Source: Sporobacter sp963677825 (GTDB lineage Bacteria > Bacillota > Clostridia > Oscillospirales > Oscillospiraceae). From it: 64,000 bases of DNA. This document shows, piece after piece, positions 7,869 through 15,836 of the stretch. The position numbers and the translations under genes are program-made. Position 1 is the first letter of the stretch; the number at the start of each line of letters is the position of its first letter. Under the pieces are notes generated by a model, which was not told the DNA's origin, did not search any database, and worked only from the letters and a program-made list of their open reading frames with translations. The stretch is taken from the NCBI GenBank assembly GCA_963677825.2, contig CAXXEF010000001.1, positions 248,001 to 312,000 on the forward strand. Direction: 5' to 3'.

Positions 7869-9182
7869 CTACCCAATCACCGGGGGGCGGCCGGCATTGT
7901 CAAACACTTCGTCGACGTTGAAGAACCGCTCGTTGAGGATGTCGGTAAAATACGTCATGGAGTAGCCGCCGATTTCGATGCGCGTCATCAGCGCGTAATC
8001 GTCGTTGAGCTCGTTATAGACCTCCGCACCGACGGTGCAGTAAATATCAAATCCGGCGTCGAGTATGTATTGCAGCCCCGGCTGCTTGACGCGGTAGCCG
8101 AACGGTGCGATGAAAAGCCGCGTTTCGCCAAAGGCAGGTACGTCGGTTGCAATCCATTTGTTGATGTCATACTCAATGTTGGCGGGATTGCTGTTCGGCC
8201 CGTAAAAATTGTTGCGATTGTGCGTATAGCTGTGGCTGGCAAAGTTCCAGCCGTCCGCCTTGAGCACCTCGGCGACCTCTTGGATGGCGGCCAGACCGTC
8301 GGCTGTCTCGAACGAGTAGCCGAACGCGCCCTGAAAGCCCGTCATCGCGAGCGTTCCCTTGTGTCCCTGATACGAAAAGTCCGGGTGCTCTTCGACGAAA
8401 AGGCTGACAACGCCCATCACGTCGCCGTCCGGCATTTCCTCCGTCTCGCCGGACGGATTGCGCACGAGATAGACAAGCGCGCCGTCGTCATCGACAAAGA
8501 GCTTCTGCGCGTAGCCGCCGCCGTAGGCGTACGCAACGTCGTCAATAGACAGGATCAGCGGCGTTTTGCCGGGCGGGAGCAAAATCTCGTTTCGGACCAT
8601 GTTGCCGTCGACCATTTCCCAGCAGTCTTCCAGGTTATACAGCACGTAGCCGCGCTCGTATAGCTGCGGCAGGATTTTCTCGAGCTCCGCTTTTTCAGAA
8701 AAGCCGGCGTTGTAGCCGCCCAGCGGTGTGGACAGGTCGGTGAAGACCATTTCCGGGTAGACGATCAGGCTGTGGAAAAAGATGTGAGGAATGTCGTCCG
8801 TAAAGGGGACGAGCGACGCGACTTCCGCCTCAATCTCAGCGATTTTCTCGTCCACGATACCGCCGGCAATATCGGGCGGCGACAAGACGTCGAGCGCCGC
8901 GTCGTAGTCGTATTGCAGCCGCAGCTGCTCCGCCTCGTCGACAGCCAGCTGACGCGCCGCTGCCAGTGCTGCTTCGGCACTCGGGTCGGGCGTCGGGTCG
9001 GTTGACGGCGACGGCGATGCCACCGGCGACACCGTCGGCGACGGAGAACCGTCGGCAGACGGAGACGAGGCGGGCGAAACCAGCGACGGAATTGCCGGCG
9101 TGCTGCACGCGCCCAGAAGTCCTGCAATAAGGAGGGCGCCGAGCATCAGTGCCGTGAATTTCAGTATTCGTTTATGTATCAT
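7869..9182 (-). CDS. Lipoprotein polysaccharide deacetylase (NodB homology domain)
   Basis: 437 residues from ATG 9182, which has AGGGAG upstream; a GTG at 9212 is in frame but overlaps the preceding stop. The N-terminus is a lipoprotein signal ending LLGAC, followed by a Ser/Pro/Asp-rich linker (about 25-70) and a helical segment. The C-terminal half carries the carbohydrate esterase 4 pattern: SIDD (metal-binding and catalytic Asp) and HSYTH (metal-binding His pair), then APFGYR. It probably deacetylates a cell-surface glycan at the outer face of the membrane. Downstream partner of the frameshifted gene at 9212-9717. Confidence 0.88.
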   Translation of the reverse strand: MIHKRILKFTALMLGALLIAGLLGACSTPAIPSLVSPASSPSADGSPSPTVSPVASPSPSTDPTPDPSAEAALAAARQLAVDEAEQLRLQYDYDAALDVLSPPDIAGGIVDEKIAEIEAEVASLVPFTDDIPHIFFHSLIVYPEMVFTDLSTPLGGYNAGFSEKAELEKILPQLYERGYVLYNLEDCWEMVDGNMVRNEILLPPGKTPLILSIDDVAYAYGGGYAQKLFVDDDGALVYLVRNPSGETEEMPDGDVMGVVSLFVEEHPDFSYQGHKGTLAMTGFQGAFGYSFETADGLAAIQEVAEVLKADGWNFASHSYTHNRNNFYGPNSNPANIEYDINKWIATDVPAFGETRLFIAPFGYRVKQPGLQYILDAGFDIYCTVGAEVYNELNDDYALMTRIEIGGYSMTYFTDILNERFFNVDEVFDNAGRPPVIG

Positions 9183-9211
9183 ATTGGTTTTACTCCCTGT
9201 GGTTTCTGTCA

Positions 9212-9717
9212 CTAAATCGATGTTGTTTGTGTTGTATCGGTCTTCGCGGCGTTACGCCGCTCTTTAATCGCGCCTTCGATATACCCGGCCGTGAATATGA
9301 GGATCATCACCAGTAACCCAAGGATCTGCATGGCTGTAAATGAAACCTGTGTGATTGCCGTTGGACTGGGTTCAAAAAGTATGGCAATGCGGGCGGTCAT
9401 TAAGTCGGAAGTAGACGCAGAAAACATCTGGGATAGCCCCGCCAGAAAAAGGCTGCGTTGATCATCGCCAAACAGTAGGAACTGCCACAAATAAATGAGC
9501 AGCGACAAAAAACCAACGGCGTTGCCAATCAGCACACCGGGGAGGTACCGCCAGACTTTCACATACGCCCGCCCGAGGATGAACCAGAAGATCAGTGTGG
9601 CAATCGACACGAGGTGGTAAAGAACTTTCCCACTACTGGCATCGCTATGATGTGGTTAAGAATAAACCCCATAACAATCGGCACAAGCGTCAGGGCGATG
9701 AGGACTCTTTTATTCAT
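9212..9717 (-). pseudogene. Small multi-pass membrane protein gene with an apparent frameshift
   Basis: Two overlapping frames together give one plausible protein. From ATG 9717 (SD GGGAAGG) the frame reads MNKRVLIALTLVPIVMG, a membrane segment, then stops soon after VVGKFFTTS. The adjacent frame, open through about 9640-9212, continues with VLYHLVSIATLIFW and three more hydrophobic segments, ending near 9214. One missing base near GGGAAAG (about 9625-9632) would join them. Either a real frameshift or an assembly error. Without the join only a 132-residue piece from GTG 9610 is readable. I do not recognise the family. The deacetylase gene follows at once. Confidence 0.6.
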
Positions 9718-9766
9718 AATACATGCCTTCCCAGTCAAGCGGACTTGTTAAAAGCTCTAATAAAAG

Positions 9767-9964
9767 TTAATCCATCGGGCGCTTGAAAATCGAAATAATA
9801 GACCGGGTGCTGCCGTAGCCTTGCGCGACAGGGACCGTGCTTATTAAATCCCAACCCTCCGCGCCGAGTTCATTTAAGACGTTTTGAAACGCGTTTTGAT
9901 CCACTTTGCCGCCTGTGAAGCCTTTGGTGTCAGTAAAGACTGTTTTATACTCAAATTTTTGCAT
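9767..9964 (-). CDS. DUF4177 domain-containing small protein
   Basis: 65 residues: FEYKTVF at the start, then NELGAEGWDLISTVPV and a C-terminal FKRP. These are the hallmarks of DUF4177, a small alpha/beta domain of unknown function. ATG 9964 has GGAG seven bases upstream. It sits between the frameshifted membrane gene and tRNA-Pro on the same strand. A TATAAT near 10015-10020 on the minus strand may serve as its -10. Confidence 0.82.
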   Translation of the reverse strand: MQKFEYKTVFTDTKGFTGGKVDQNAFQNVLNELGAEGWDLISTVPVAQGYGSTRSIISIFKRPMD

Positions 9965-10040
9965 GTTATTTCTCCGTTTTTATATTGATATGCTTTGTGT
10001 TCCAGCTATTAGGATTATAGCATTATTTCCAAAATATGAA

Positions 10041-10075
10041 AAGACACGGATTGCGTATAAGCAAATCCGTGTCTT
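10041..10075 (-). terminator. Terminator downstream of tRNA-Pro
   Basis: AAGACACGGATT and AATCCGTGTCTT form a 12-bp stem immediately past the tRNA 3' end on the minus strand, followed there by TTTTC. Confidence 0.7.
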
Positions 10076-10078
10076 CAG

Positions 10079-10152
10079 TCGGAGTGGCGGGACTTGAACC
10101 CGCGGCCTCATGGTCCCGAACCATGCGCGATACCAAACTTCGCCACACCCCG
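10079..10152 (-). tRNA. tRNA-Pro (anticodon CGG)
   Basis: Read on the minus strand: acceptor CGGGGTG/CACTCCG with discriminator A, anticodon arm CATGG-TTCGGGA-CCATG giving CGG, and T-arm GCGGG-TTCAAGT-CCCGC. Length 74 without encoded CCA. Consensus promoter at 10192-10220 upstream and hairpin at 10041-10075 downstream make it a single-tRNA unit. Confidence 0.95.
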
Positions 10153-10191
10153 ATATTTGTCCGGCGAGTCTGTGGCTGACTCGTAGAAAGT

Positions 10192-10220
10192 AGCATAAAA
10201 CACTTTGGAGATCATGTCAA
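10192..10220 (-). promoter_or_regulatory. Sigma-A promoter of tRNA-Pro
   Basis: On the minus strand: TTGACA (10220-10215), 17-base spacer, TATGCT (10197-10192). Confidence 0.8.
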
Positions 10221-10270
10221 GTCTTTTTTGACTGTTTATCCGGCCGGTGTTAAAGATTCGTCAGGATAAA

Positions 10271-10301
10271 CATTCCCCGCTTTAATGCAAAGCGGGGAAT
10301 G
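10271..10301 (-). terminator. Terminator-like hairpin after the TM2 gene
   Basis: CATTCCCCGCTTT and AAAGCGGGGAATG form a 13-bp stem with a 5-base loop just downstream of the TM2-domain gene; on the minus strand it is followed by TTTATC, a short T-run. Confidence 0.65.
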
Positions 10302-10320
10302 CCCAAATAGTACAGAGAAG

Positions 10321-10551
10321 TCAGTTGTCCCAGTTTGAGACAAACAGGCCGGATTGGTCAGTAAACGACCCGACGATGATCATGATCAGATCAACTAAAA
10401 CACCAATGCCAAATACTCCGGCAGTCAGAAGCCAGATGACACCGGTGCCGGTTTTGCCCACATAAAACCGATGGATGCCGAGACCGCCAAGGAAAATGCA
10501 CAGCAATAGTGCTACAGTCCTGCTTTTAGGAGAAACATTTTGATAATTCAT
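10321..10551 (-). CDS. TM2 domain-containing membrane protein
   Basis: 76 residues. The TM2 pattern is clear: SRTVALLLCIFLGGLGIHRFYVGK, a tight Gly-rich turn (TGTGVIWLLT), and a second helix GIGVLVDLIMIIVG. TM2 proteins are small two-helix membrane proteins of mostly unknown role. ATG 10551; promoter at 10594-10622 on the minus strand, divergent from punA. Confidence 0.9.
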   Translation of the reverse strand: MNYQNVSPKSRTVALLLCIFLGGLGIHRFYVGKTGTGVIWLLTAGVFGIGVLVDLIMIIVGSFTDQSGLFVSNWDN

Positions 10552-10593
10552 GAGTAATCCCTCACTTTATGTTTGTTGTAAGAGTATGGCAGA

Positions 10594-10622
10594 AGCATAA
10601 TATAGTTCCACTATTTTGTCAA
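10594..10622 (-). promoter_or_regulatory. Sigma-A promoter of the TM2 gene
   Basis: On the minus strand: TTGACA (10622-10617), 17-base spacer, TATGCT (10599-10594). Confidence 0.78.
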
Positions 10623-10656
10623 TGTTATAAGCAGGTTAAATGACGGTCGTACAGGA

Positions 10657-10685
10657 TTGATTAGCGGCGAAAAACGTGATACGAT
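10657..10685 (+). promoter_or_regulatory. Candidate sigma-A promoter of punA
   Basis: TTGATT (10657-10662), 17-base spacer, TACGAT (10680-10685). Confidence 0.55.
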
Positions 10686-10741
10686 CAACCTGTCATTTAG
10701 ACGATACACAGTACCCAAAAAGATGGAGGACTGAGACGCCG

Positions 10742-11608
10742 ATGAGCAACATGTATAAAAAACTGAAAAAAAGTGTGAAATATATCCGGTCAAAAACAGA
10801 CTTGGAGCCTAAGATTGCGCTTGTTCTGGGCTCGGGACTTGGCGACTTCACGGAGTCGGTCGATATTCACGCGCGCATTGATTACGATGAGTTGGAAGAT
10901 TTTCCGGTCAGCACCGTGCCGGGGCATAAAGGTCGCTTTATACTTGGATACGTGCAGGGTATACCGGCCATCATCATGCAGGGGCGAGTGCACTACTACG
11001 AGGGATACAACGTGCAGAGCGTCGTGATGCCGGTGCGCATGATGGGCATGCTCGGCGCCGAAACGCTGATGCTCACCAACGCGACAGGCGCAATTAACAC
11101 ATCGTATGCACCCGGCGACTTTATGATGATTACCGATCATATTCTCTATGGCGTGCCGTCGCCGCTGATCGGGATTAATCTTGACGAGCTCGGTACGCGC
11201 TTTCCCGATATGAGCGAAGTTTATAACAAGGGCCTACAGTCACAGATTCGTCAGGCGGCCGAATCGCTGTCAATTCCGCTGCGCGAGGGCGTATACATCC
11301 AGACGTCGGGGCCGAATTTTGAAACGCCGGCGGAGATCCGCGCATACCGGGCGCTCGGCGCCGACGTTGTCGGCATGAGCACGGCGTGCGAAGCGGTAGC
11401 GGCGGTTCATATGGGGATGAAGGTCTGTGGTGTCTCGTGCGTGTCAAACATGGCGGCCGGTATCTCCAAAACACCGCTGACGCACGAGGAGGTACAGGAA
11501 ACGGCCAGCCGTGTTTCGTCAGACTTCCGGTTACTCGTCACGGAATCAATTGTGCGCATCGGTGCCACGGACGCAGTCGAAGCATCAGCGGACGCCGACG
11601 TCAAATAA
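10742..11608 (+). CDS. punA: Purine-nucleoside phosphorylase (PNP/MTAP family)
   Basis: 288 residues from ATG 10742 (SD GGAGGA at 10725-10730). It splits purine nucleosides with phosphate into base and (deoxy)ribose-1-phosphate for salvage. Trimeric PNP motifs are present: phosphate loop LGSGLGDF, GRVHYYEGY, NATGAIN, and the base/ribose site GPNFETPAEIRAY followed by VGMSTACEA. The length fits the family. It is transcribed alone between its own promoter and the terminator at 11627-11655. The E/N residues of the purine pocket fit inosine/guanosine preference, but specificity is inferred. Confidence 0.93.
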   Translation: MSNMYKKLKKSVKYIRSKTDLEPKIALVLGSGLGDFTESVDIHARIDYDELEDFPVSTVPGHKGRFILGYVQGIPAIIMQGRVHYYEGYNVQSVVMPVRMMGMLGAETLMLTNATGAINTSYAPGDFMMITDHILYGVPSPLIGINLDELGTRFPDMSEVYNKGLQSQIRQAAESLSIPLREGVYIQTSGPNFETPAEIRAYRALGADVVGMSTACEAVAAVHMGMKVCGVSCVSNMAAGISKTPLTHEEVQETASRVSSDFRLLVTESIVRIGATDAVEASADADVK

Positions 11609-11626
11609 CAACGGCAAACGCCGTCA

Positions 11627-11655
11627 AGCGGAGGGGAAACCCTCCGCTTTTTTTC
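11627..11655 (+). terminator. Rho-independent terminator of punA
   Basis: AGCGGAGGG and CCCTCCGCT around GAAA, followed by seven T. Confidence 0.9.
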
Positions 11656-11770
11656 ATACCAATCGCTTCATTTCAGCTTCGTGCATCATTCCTAGCCTTA
11701 CAATTCAGGCGCGTATTGCATATGGTCGGACAAACTGGAATATAATACCTTTAAAGCGAGGTGAAGCGCA

Positions 11771-12715
11771 GTGGATAAACACAGACCGTACAACGGCAGG
11801 AGAAGCTCTACGCACCGACGGCGCTCCAGCAGTTCGTCCTGGACGTCCGACGATAAGACAAAAGCGGCCAAACGCGCGCTGCGCTTGTATATCTGCATCG
11901 GACTGCTCGCCGCTGCTGTTTTTGTGAAGTTCGCCTTTCCGACGGCCTTCACGGCGCTCGGCGACAAGCTCGACGCGGCCGTTAACTATAAAGCGGCGCT
12001 CACGGTGCTCGGCGAGGGTATCAGCGGTGAGAAAAAGTTTACGGCAGCGCTTGGCGAAGCGTTTACCTATGCCTTCACCGGTCGCGACACCGACGAAGCG
12101 GGCGAAAGCCCGGAACCGAGTGGCGAGGAGCAGACCGCGTCGCCGTCGCCCGAAGCGTCCGACGCGGCAGTATCGACGATGTCGGATCCTTCTCCGGCAG
12201 ACGAAGTGTCGTCCGGGGTGCGTCAATCGTTTGCCGACGCCGTCGCCGCCGCGTTTTTGCAGGATCAGGCGACGTATTCAGACTACGCAATACCGGCAGG
12301 CGTCTCGTACGGGATGCCGAAGCTTGTTTTGGATTACGCCGTGCCGCTTGTCGGCACGGTTACACAGCGTTTTGGCTACAATTCTGATATGGATAAGTCG
12401 TCGGCATCTTTTAATTTCGGTGTTGAGATCGCGTCAAAGAGTGACGCCAAAGTGACATCGTTTGCCGACGGTAAGGTCATTGCGGCAGGCAGCACCGATG
12501 CGCTCGGCAACTACGTCGTCGTCCGTCACGGCGGTGCGCAGACGCAGTACGCGCAGTGCGGACAAGTTCTTGTCACGATAGGGCAGACGGTGAAAAAGGG
12601 TGACGCGATCGCGACAGCCGGCAGACTTGGCGACACGGACGTAACGGGCGTAAACTTTAAGCTCAAGCTCAACGGCATTTACGTTAATCCGGAGTTTTAC
12701 GTCGAATGGTCGTAA
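11771..12715 (+). CDS. spoIVFA: SpoIVFA-like membrane protein with inactive M23 (LytM) domain
   Basis: 314 residues from GTG 11771 (SD GAGGTG). Domain order: Arg/Ser-rich cytoplasmic N-terminus (1-35), one membrane helix (about 40-58), an acidic Ser/Pro-rich linker, and a C-terminal M23-type domain (about 190-314). The zinc ligands are lost: the usual H-x-x-x-D reads NFGVE and H-x-H reads NFKLK. This loss, and an M50 protease gene that overlaps its end, match the SpoIVFA/SpoIVFB pair, in which SpoIVFA holds the protease in the outer forespore membrane and controls pro-sigma-K processing. Assignment rests on architecture and neighbour. Confidence 0.75.
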   Translation: MDKHRPYNGRRSSTHRRRSSSSSWTSDDKTKAAKRALRLYICIGLLAAAVFVKFAFPTAFTALGDKLDAAVNYKAALTVLGEGISGEKKFTAALGEAFTYAFTGRDTDEAGESPEPSGEEQTASPSPEASDAAVSTMSDPSPADEVSSGVRQSFADAVAAAFLQDQATYSDYAIPAGVSYGMPKLVLDYAVPLVGTVTQRFGYNSDMDKSSASFNFGVEIASKSDAKVTSFADGKVIAAGSTDALGNYVVVRHGGAQTQYAQCGQVLVTIGQTVKKGDAIATAGRLGDTDVTGVNFKLKLNGIYVNPEFYVEWS

Positions 12716-13317
12716 CAAAAGGACGACTGAAAATGAGCGCCGCGGCTATTTTTGGTCTGGCGGCCGCTGTTTTAATTGATCCGCTGATGACGGCGGCCGT
12801 GCTGGCCGCCGTCGCTGCGCATGAGTGCGGGCATCTGATGGCCCTGCGGCTGTTCGGGCACCCGGCTGCGTCACTCCAGATCGAGCTGTGGGGGCTGACC
12901 ATCTGCACAGACCGGCCGCTCGGGTATCTTGCGGATATCGTCGCAGCAGCGTCAGGACCGATTGCCAGCGTTGTGTTTTCTGTTGGGGCGTCGCTCCTTG
13001 GGCGAGTGACCGGCATCGAGGCACTGTACATAGCCGCCGGTATGAGCCTTGTGTTCGCCGCGTTCAACGCGCTGCCGGTCGCGCCGCTCGACGGCGGGCG
13101 CGTGTTAAGCGCCGCCTTGTCGCTGCTTGCCGGGCCAGACGCCGCCACGCGGGTCGTCTGCGTCGTCAGCTGCGCCGTTATTTTCGCGCTGCTGACAGGC
13201 GGCGCCGTGCTTTTTATCCAGACGCGCTCTAATTTTACGCTGCTGGCCGCCGCCGTGTGGCTGCTAGTCAGCTATTGCCAAACAAACCGCGTTAGGTTAA
13301 AATTGAAAAGAAACTAA
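12706..13317 (+). CDS. spoIVFB: SpoIVFB-like site-2 (M50) intramembrane metalloprotease
   Basis: 203 residues if started at ATG 12706, which overlaps the spoIVFA end; ATG 12733 with AGGA upstream is an equally good start (194 residues). Zinc motif HECGH at 39-43 and the second motif NALPVAPLDGG, both inside membrane segments, define M50 proteases. SpoIVFB cleaves pro-sigma-K in the mother cell late in sporulation; the adjacent SpoIVFA-like gene supports this role. About six hydrophobic segments. No BofA homologue is seen nearby. Confidence 0.82.
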   Translation: MVVTKGRLKMSAAAIFGLAAAVLIDPLMTAAVLAAVAAHECGHLMALRLFGHPAASLQIELWGLTICTDRPLGYLADIVAAASGPIASVVFSVGASLLGRVTGIEALYIAAGMSLVFAAFNALPVAPLDGGRVLSAALSLLAGPDAATRVVCVVSCAVIFALLTGGAVLFIQTRSNFTLLAAAVWLLVSYCQTNRVRLKLKRN

Positions 13318-13331
13318 CACGGAAGTGAATA

Positions 13332-15167
13332 ATGGATAAAAAATTAGAACGTATACTCCCACGTGTACAAAAGCCGGCACGGTATACCGGCGGCGAGTAC
13401 GGGCAGATTATTAAAGAAAAAGAAACTATCGACACGCGCGTGGCGCTGTGCTTTCCCGACACGTATGAGATCGGCATGTCCAATCTCGGGATGCGGATAC
13501 TGTACAGCATCGCCAACAGCCTTGACGGCGTGTGGTGCGAGCGCGTATTTGCCCCGTGGGGCGACATGCAAGATGAAATGCAAAAGGCCGGACTGCCGCT
13601 TTTTGCGCTTGAAAGCGGCGACGCCGTATCTAAGTTCGATATCGTCGCGTTTTCGCTCGGGTACGAAATGTCGTACACGAGCGTTCTGAAGATGCTGGCG
13701 CTGTCCGATATTCCGCTGCGCGCGTCGGACAGGCCGTCGCTCACGCCGCTTGTGATTGCCGGCGGCGTTTGCACGTATAATCCGGAGCCGCTGGCGGATT
13801 TCGTCGACCTGTTCATCGTCGGTGAGGGCGAAAACGTCAACAGCGAGGTCATTGAGCTGTATCGGCAGGCTAAAAAGTCGGGGCTGGACAAGCCTGCGTT
13901 TTTAAAGCAGGCGGCGCAGATCATCGGCGTATACGTGCCGAGCCTTTACACAGCCGAATACAACGACGACGGCACACTGCGTGCGATTGAGCCGGCGGAA
14001 GGCGCGCCGATGCCGGTCAAAAAGCGTATTGCAGACGATTTCGCATCGTCGTATTTTCCAGTGCAGACGATCGTCCCGTCGACGGAGATTGTGCACGACC
14101 GCGTGATGCTTGAACTATTCCGCGGCTGCATCCGCGGCTGCCGGTTTTGCCAGGCCGGTTTTGTCTGCCGTCCGGTGCGCGCGCGTGATCCTGAGCGCCT
14201 GACGAACGACGGCATTGCGTCGCTTGGCTACACCGGCTACGACGAGGTGACGCTCGCGTCGCTGTCGACGAGCGACTATAAGCAGCTGGAAGACCTGTGT
14301 GACGGGCTGATCGACTGGTGCTCGCCGCGCCGGATCAATCTGGCGCTGCCGTCGCTACGCGCCGACAATTTTTCGATGTCGCTGATGGAAAAGGTTCAGA
14401 AGGTGCGCAAAACGGGGCTGACATTCGCGCCGGAGGCCGGCACGCAGCGTTTGCGGGATGTCATCAATAAAAATGTCACAGAAGACGATCTGATCAACAC
14501 CTGCCGCGTCGCGTTTGAAGGCGGCTGGAGCGCTGTCAAGCTCTATTACATGCTTGGGCTGCCGACAGAAACAGATGAAGATGTTATGGCGATCGCCGAG
14601 CTTTCCCAAAAAGTACTGCATACATGGAAACAGCATGCAAAAAATAAATCACGTGGCGTGCGTATCACAATCAGCACATCCTGTTTTGTGCCGAAGCCGC
14701 ACACGCCGTTCCAGTGGGAAGCGCAGGTAACGCCGGAGGAATATAAACGGCGCGTCGATCTGCTCAGATCGGCCATTACGTCACGCGCCATCGTGTACAA
14801 CTGGCATGCACCCCAGACAAGCCAGGTCGAAGCCGTGCTTGCACGCGGCGACCGGCGCATCGGCGCGGCGCTCGAGCGCGTGGCGCAGGGCGGTACCGGT
14901 CTTGAAGCGTGGGAGGAATACTTCAGCTACGAGCGCTGGCAGCAGGCGTTTGACGCATCGGGGCTCGACATGGCGTTTTACGCCAACCGGGAACGCGCGG
15001 CAGACGAAATCCTGCCGTGGTCGGTCACAACTGCCGGTGTAAGCGTCGACTTTTTACGCACCGAGCGCGAGCGCGCGTATCGCGGCGAAATGACGCCCGA
15101 CTGCCGCGTCAGCTGCAGCGCCTGCGGCGTTTCGTCGAATGAGAAATGGGGGCCGTGTGATGCATAA
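13332..15167 (+). CDS. TIGR03960 family B12-binding-type radical SAM protein
   Basis: 611 residues. The N-terminal 200 residues resemble the B12-binding-like domain of this family (ALCFPDTYEIGMSNLG, then VAFSLGYEM and GGVCTYNPEP). The radical-SAM core has the 4Fe-4S site CIRGCRFC near 266-273, followed by QAGFVCRP, and the C-terminus has three cysteines (CSACG, GPC). Function is not experimentally settled for the family; it is almost always next to a TIGR03936/DUF2344 gene, as here, where the two overlap by eight bases. A tRNA or RNA modification role has been suggested by association only. Confidence 0.9.
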   Translation: MDKKLERILPRVQKPARYTGGEYGQIIKEKETIDTRVALCFPDTYEIGMSNLGMRILYSIANSLDGVWCERVFAPWGDMQDEMQKAGLPLFALESGDAVSKFDIVAFSLGYEMSYTSVLKMLALSDIPLRASDRPSLTPLVIAGGVCTYNPEPLADFVDLFIVGEGENVNSEVIELYRQAKKSGLDKPAFLKQAAQIIGVYVPSLYTAEYNDDGTLRAIEPAEGAPMPVKKRIADDFASSYFPVQTIVPSTEIVHDRVMLELFRGCIRGCRFCQAGFVCRPVRARDPERLTNDGIASLGYTGYDEVTLASLSTSDYKQLEDLCDGLIDWCSPRRINLALPSLRADNFSMSLMEKVQKVRKTGLTFAPEAGTQRLRDVINKNVTEDDLINTCRVAFEGGWSAVKLYYMLGLPTETDEDVMAIAELSQKVLHTWKQHAKNKSRGVRITISTSCFVPKPHTPFQWEAQVTPEEYKRRVDLLRSAITSRAIVYNWHAPQTSQVEAVLARGDRRIGAALERVAQGGTGLEAWEEYFSYERWQQAFDASGLDMAFYANRERAADEILPWSVTTAGVSVDFLRTERERAYRGEMTPDCRVSCSACGVSSNEKWGPCDA

Positions 15168-15819
15168 AGCACGACTGCTGTTTTCCAAAACAGGCCGCGC
15201 GATCTATTTGTCGCACCTTGACGTTATGCGCACGTTCCGCCGCGCTTTTGCGCGCGCGGATATCGCGCTGAAACACTCGCAGGGGTTTAATCCGCATCCG
15301 TCGCTCGCATTCGCGCTGCCGCTGTCCGTCGGGACGGCGAGCGTCTGTGAGCTGCTCGACTTTGAGACGGATGACGCGCTGCCGGACGACGCAGCGGCGC
15401 GGCTCAACGCGGTGATGCCGGAAGGCATCGTCATCTCGGAGATCTACGAACCGACGCGTAAATTTGCCCAGATCAAATGGCTCGTTGCAGCCGGTCGGCT
15501 GGTGTATGACAACGGCGCGGACGAGGCTACGGTTTCGGCACTGATCGAACTATTTGACACAAAGCCGCTGATGGTCGAAAAGAAGACAAAACGGGGCCTG
15601 TCCGAGCTGGATTTATCCGAGCAAGTACGGGATCTTCAAATCATAAATAACGGTGACGGCATACTAACGTTGACGGCGACCGTATCGGCGCAGAATCCGT
15701 CTGTCAAGCCGGAGCTGCTTGTGGCGGCGATTGAACGAAACGCGCCGGCGCTGGCGCCGGATTTCGCCGTGTTCCGCCGGATTGAAGTATATGACGCGAC
15801 AGGGCAGGTCTTCAGATAA
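15160..15819 (+). CDS. TIGR03936 family protein (DUF2344), radical-SAM-linked
   Basis: 219 residues from ATG 15160, eight bases inside the upstream gene's end; this start gives the family N-terminus MHKARLLFSKTGRAIYLSHLD. The segment QGFNPHPSLAFALPLSVG is typical. It is the standard partner of TIGR03960 proteins and presumably works with it, but no activity is established. Upstream and downstream spacing (pfkA follows 17 bases later) suggests a common transcript. Confidence 0.9.
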   Translation: MHKARLLFSKTGRAIYLSHLDVMRTFRRAFARADIALKHSQGFNPHPSLAFALPLSVGTASVCELLDFETDDALPDDAAARLNAVMPEGIVISEIYEPTRKFAQIKWLVAAGRLVYDNGADEATVSALIELFDTKPLMVEKKTKRGLSELDLSEQVRDLQIINNGDGILTLTATVSAQNPSVKPELLVAAIERNAPALAPDFAVFRRIEVYDATGQVFR

Positions 15820-15836
15820 AAAATGTGAGGTGTGGG

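Noticed and set aside
7770..8663. 297-codon plus-strand frame opposite the polysaccharide deacetylase gene
   Set aside because: Shadow of the lipoprotein gene, which has a lipobox and full catalytic motifs on the minus strand.
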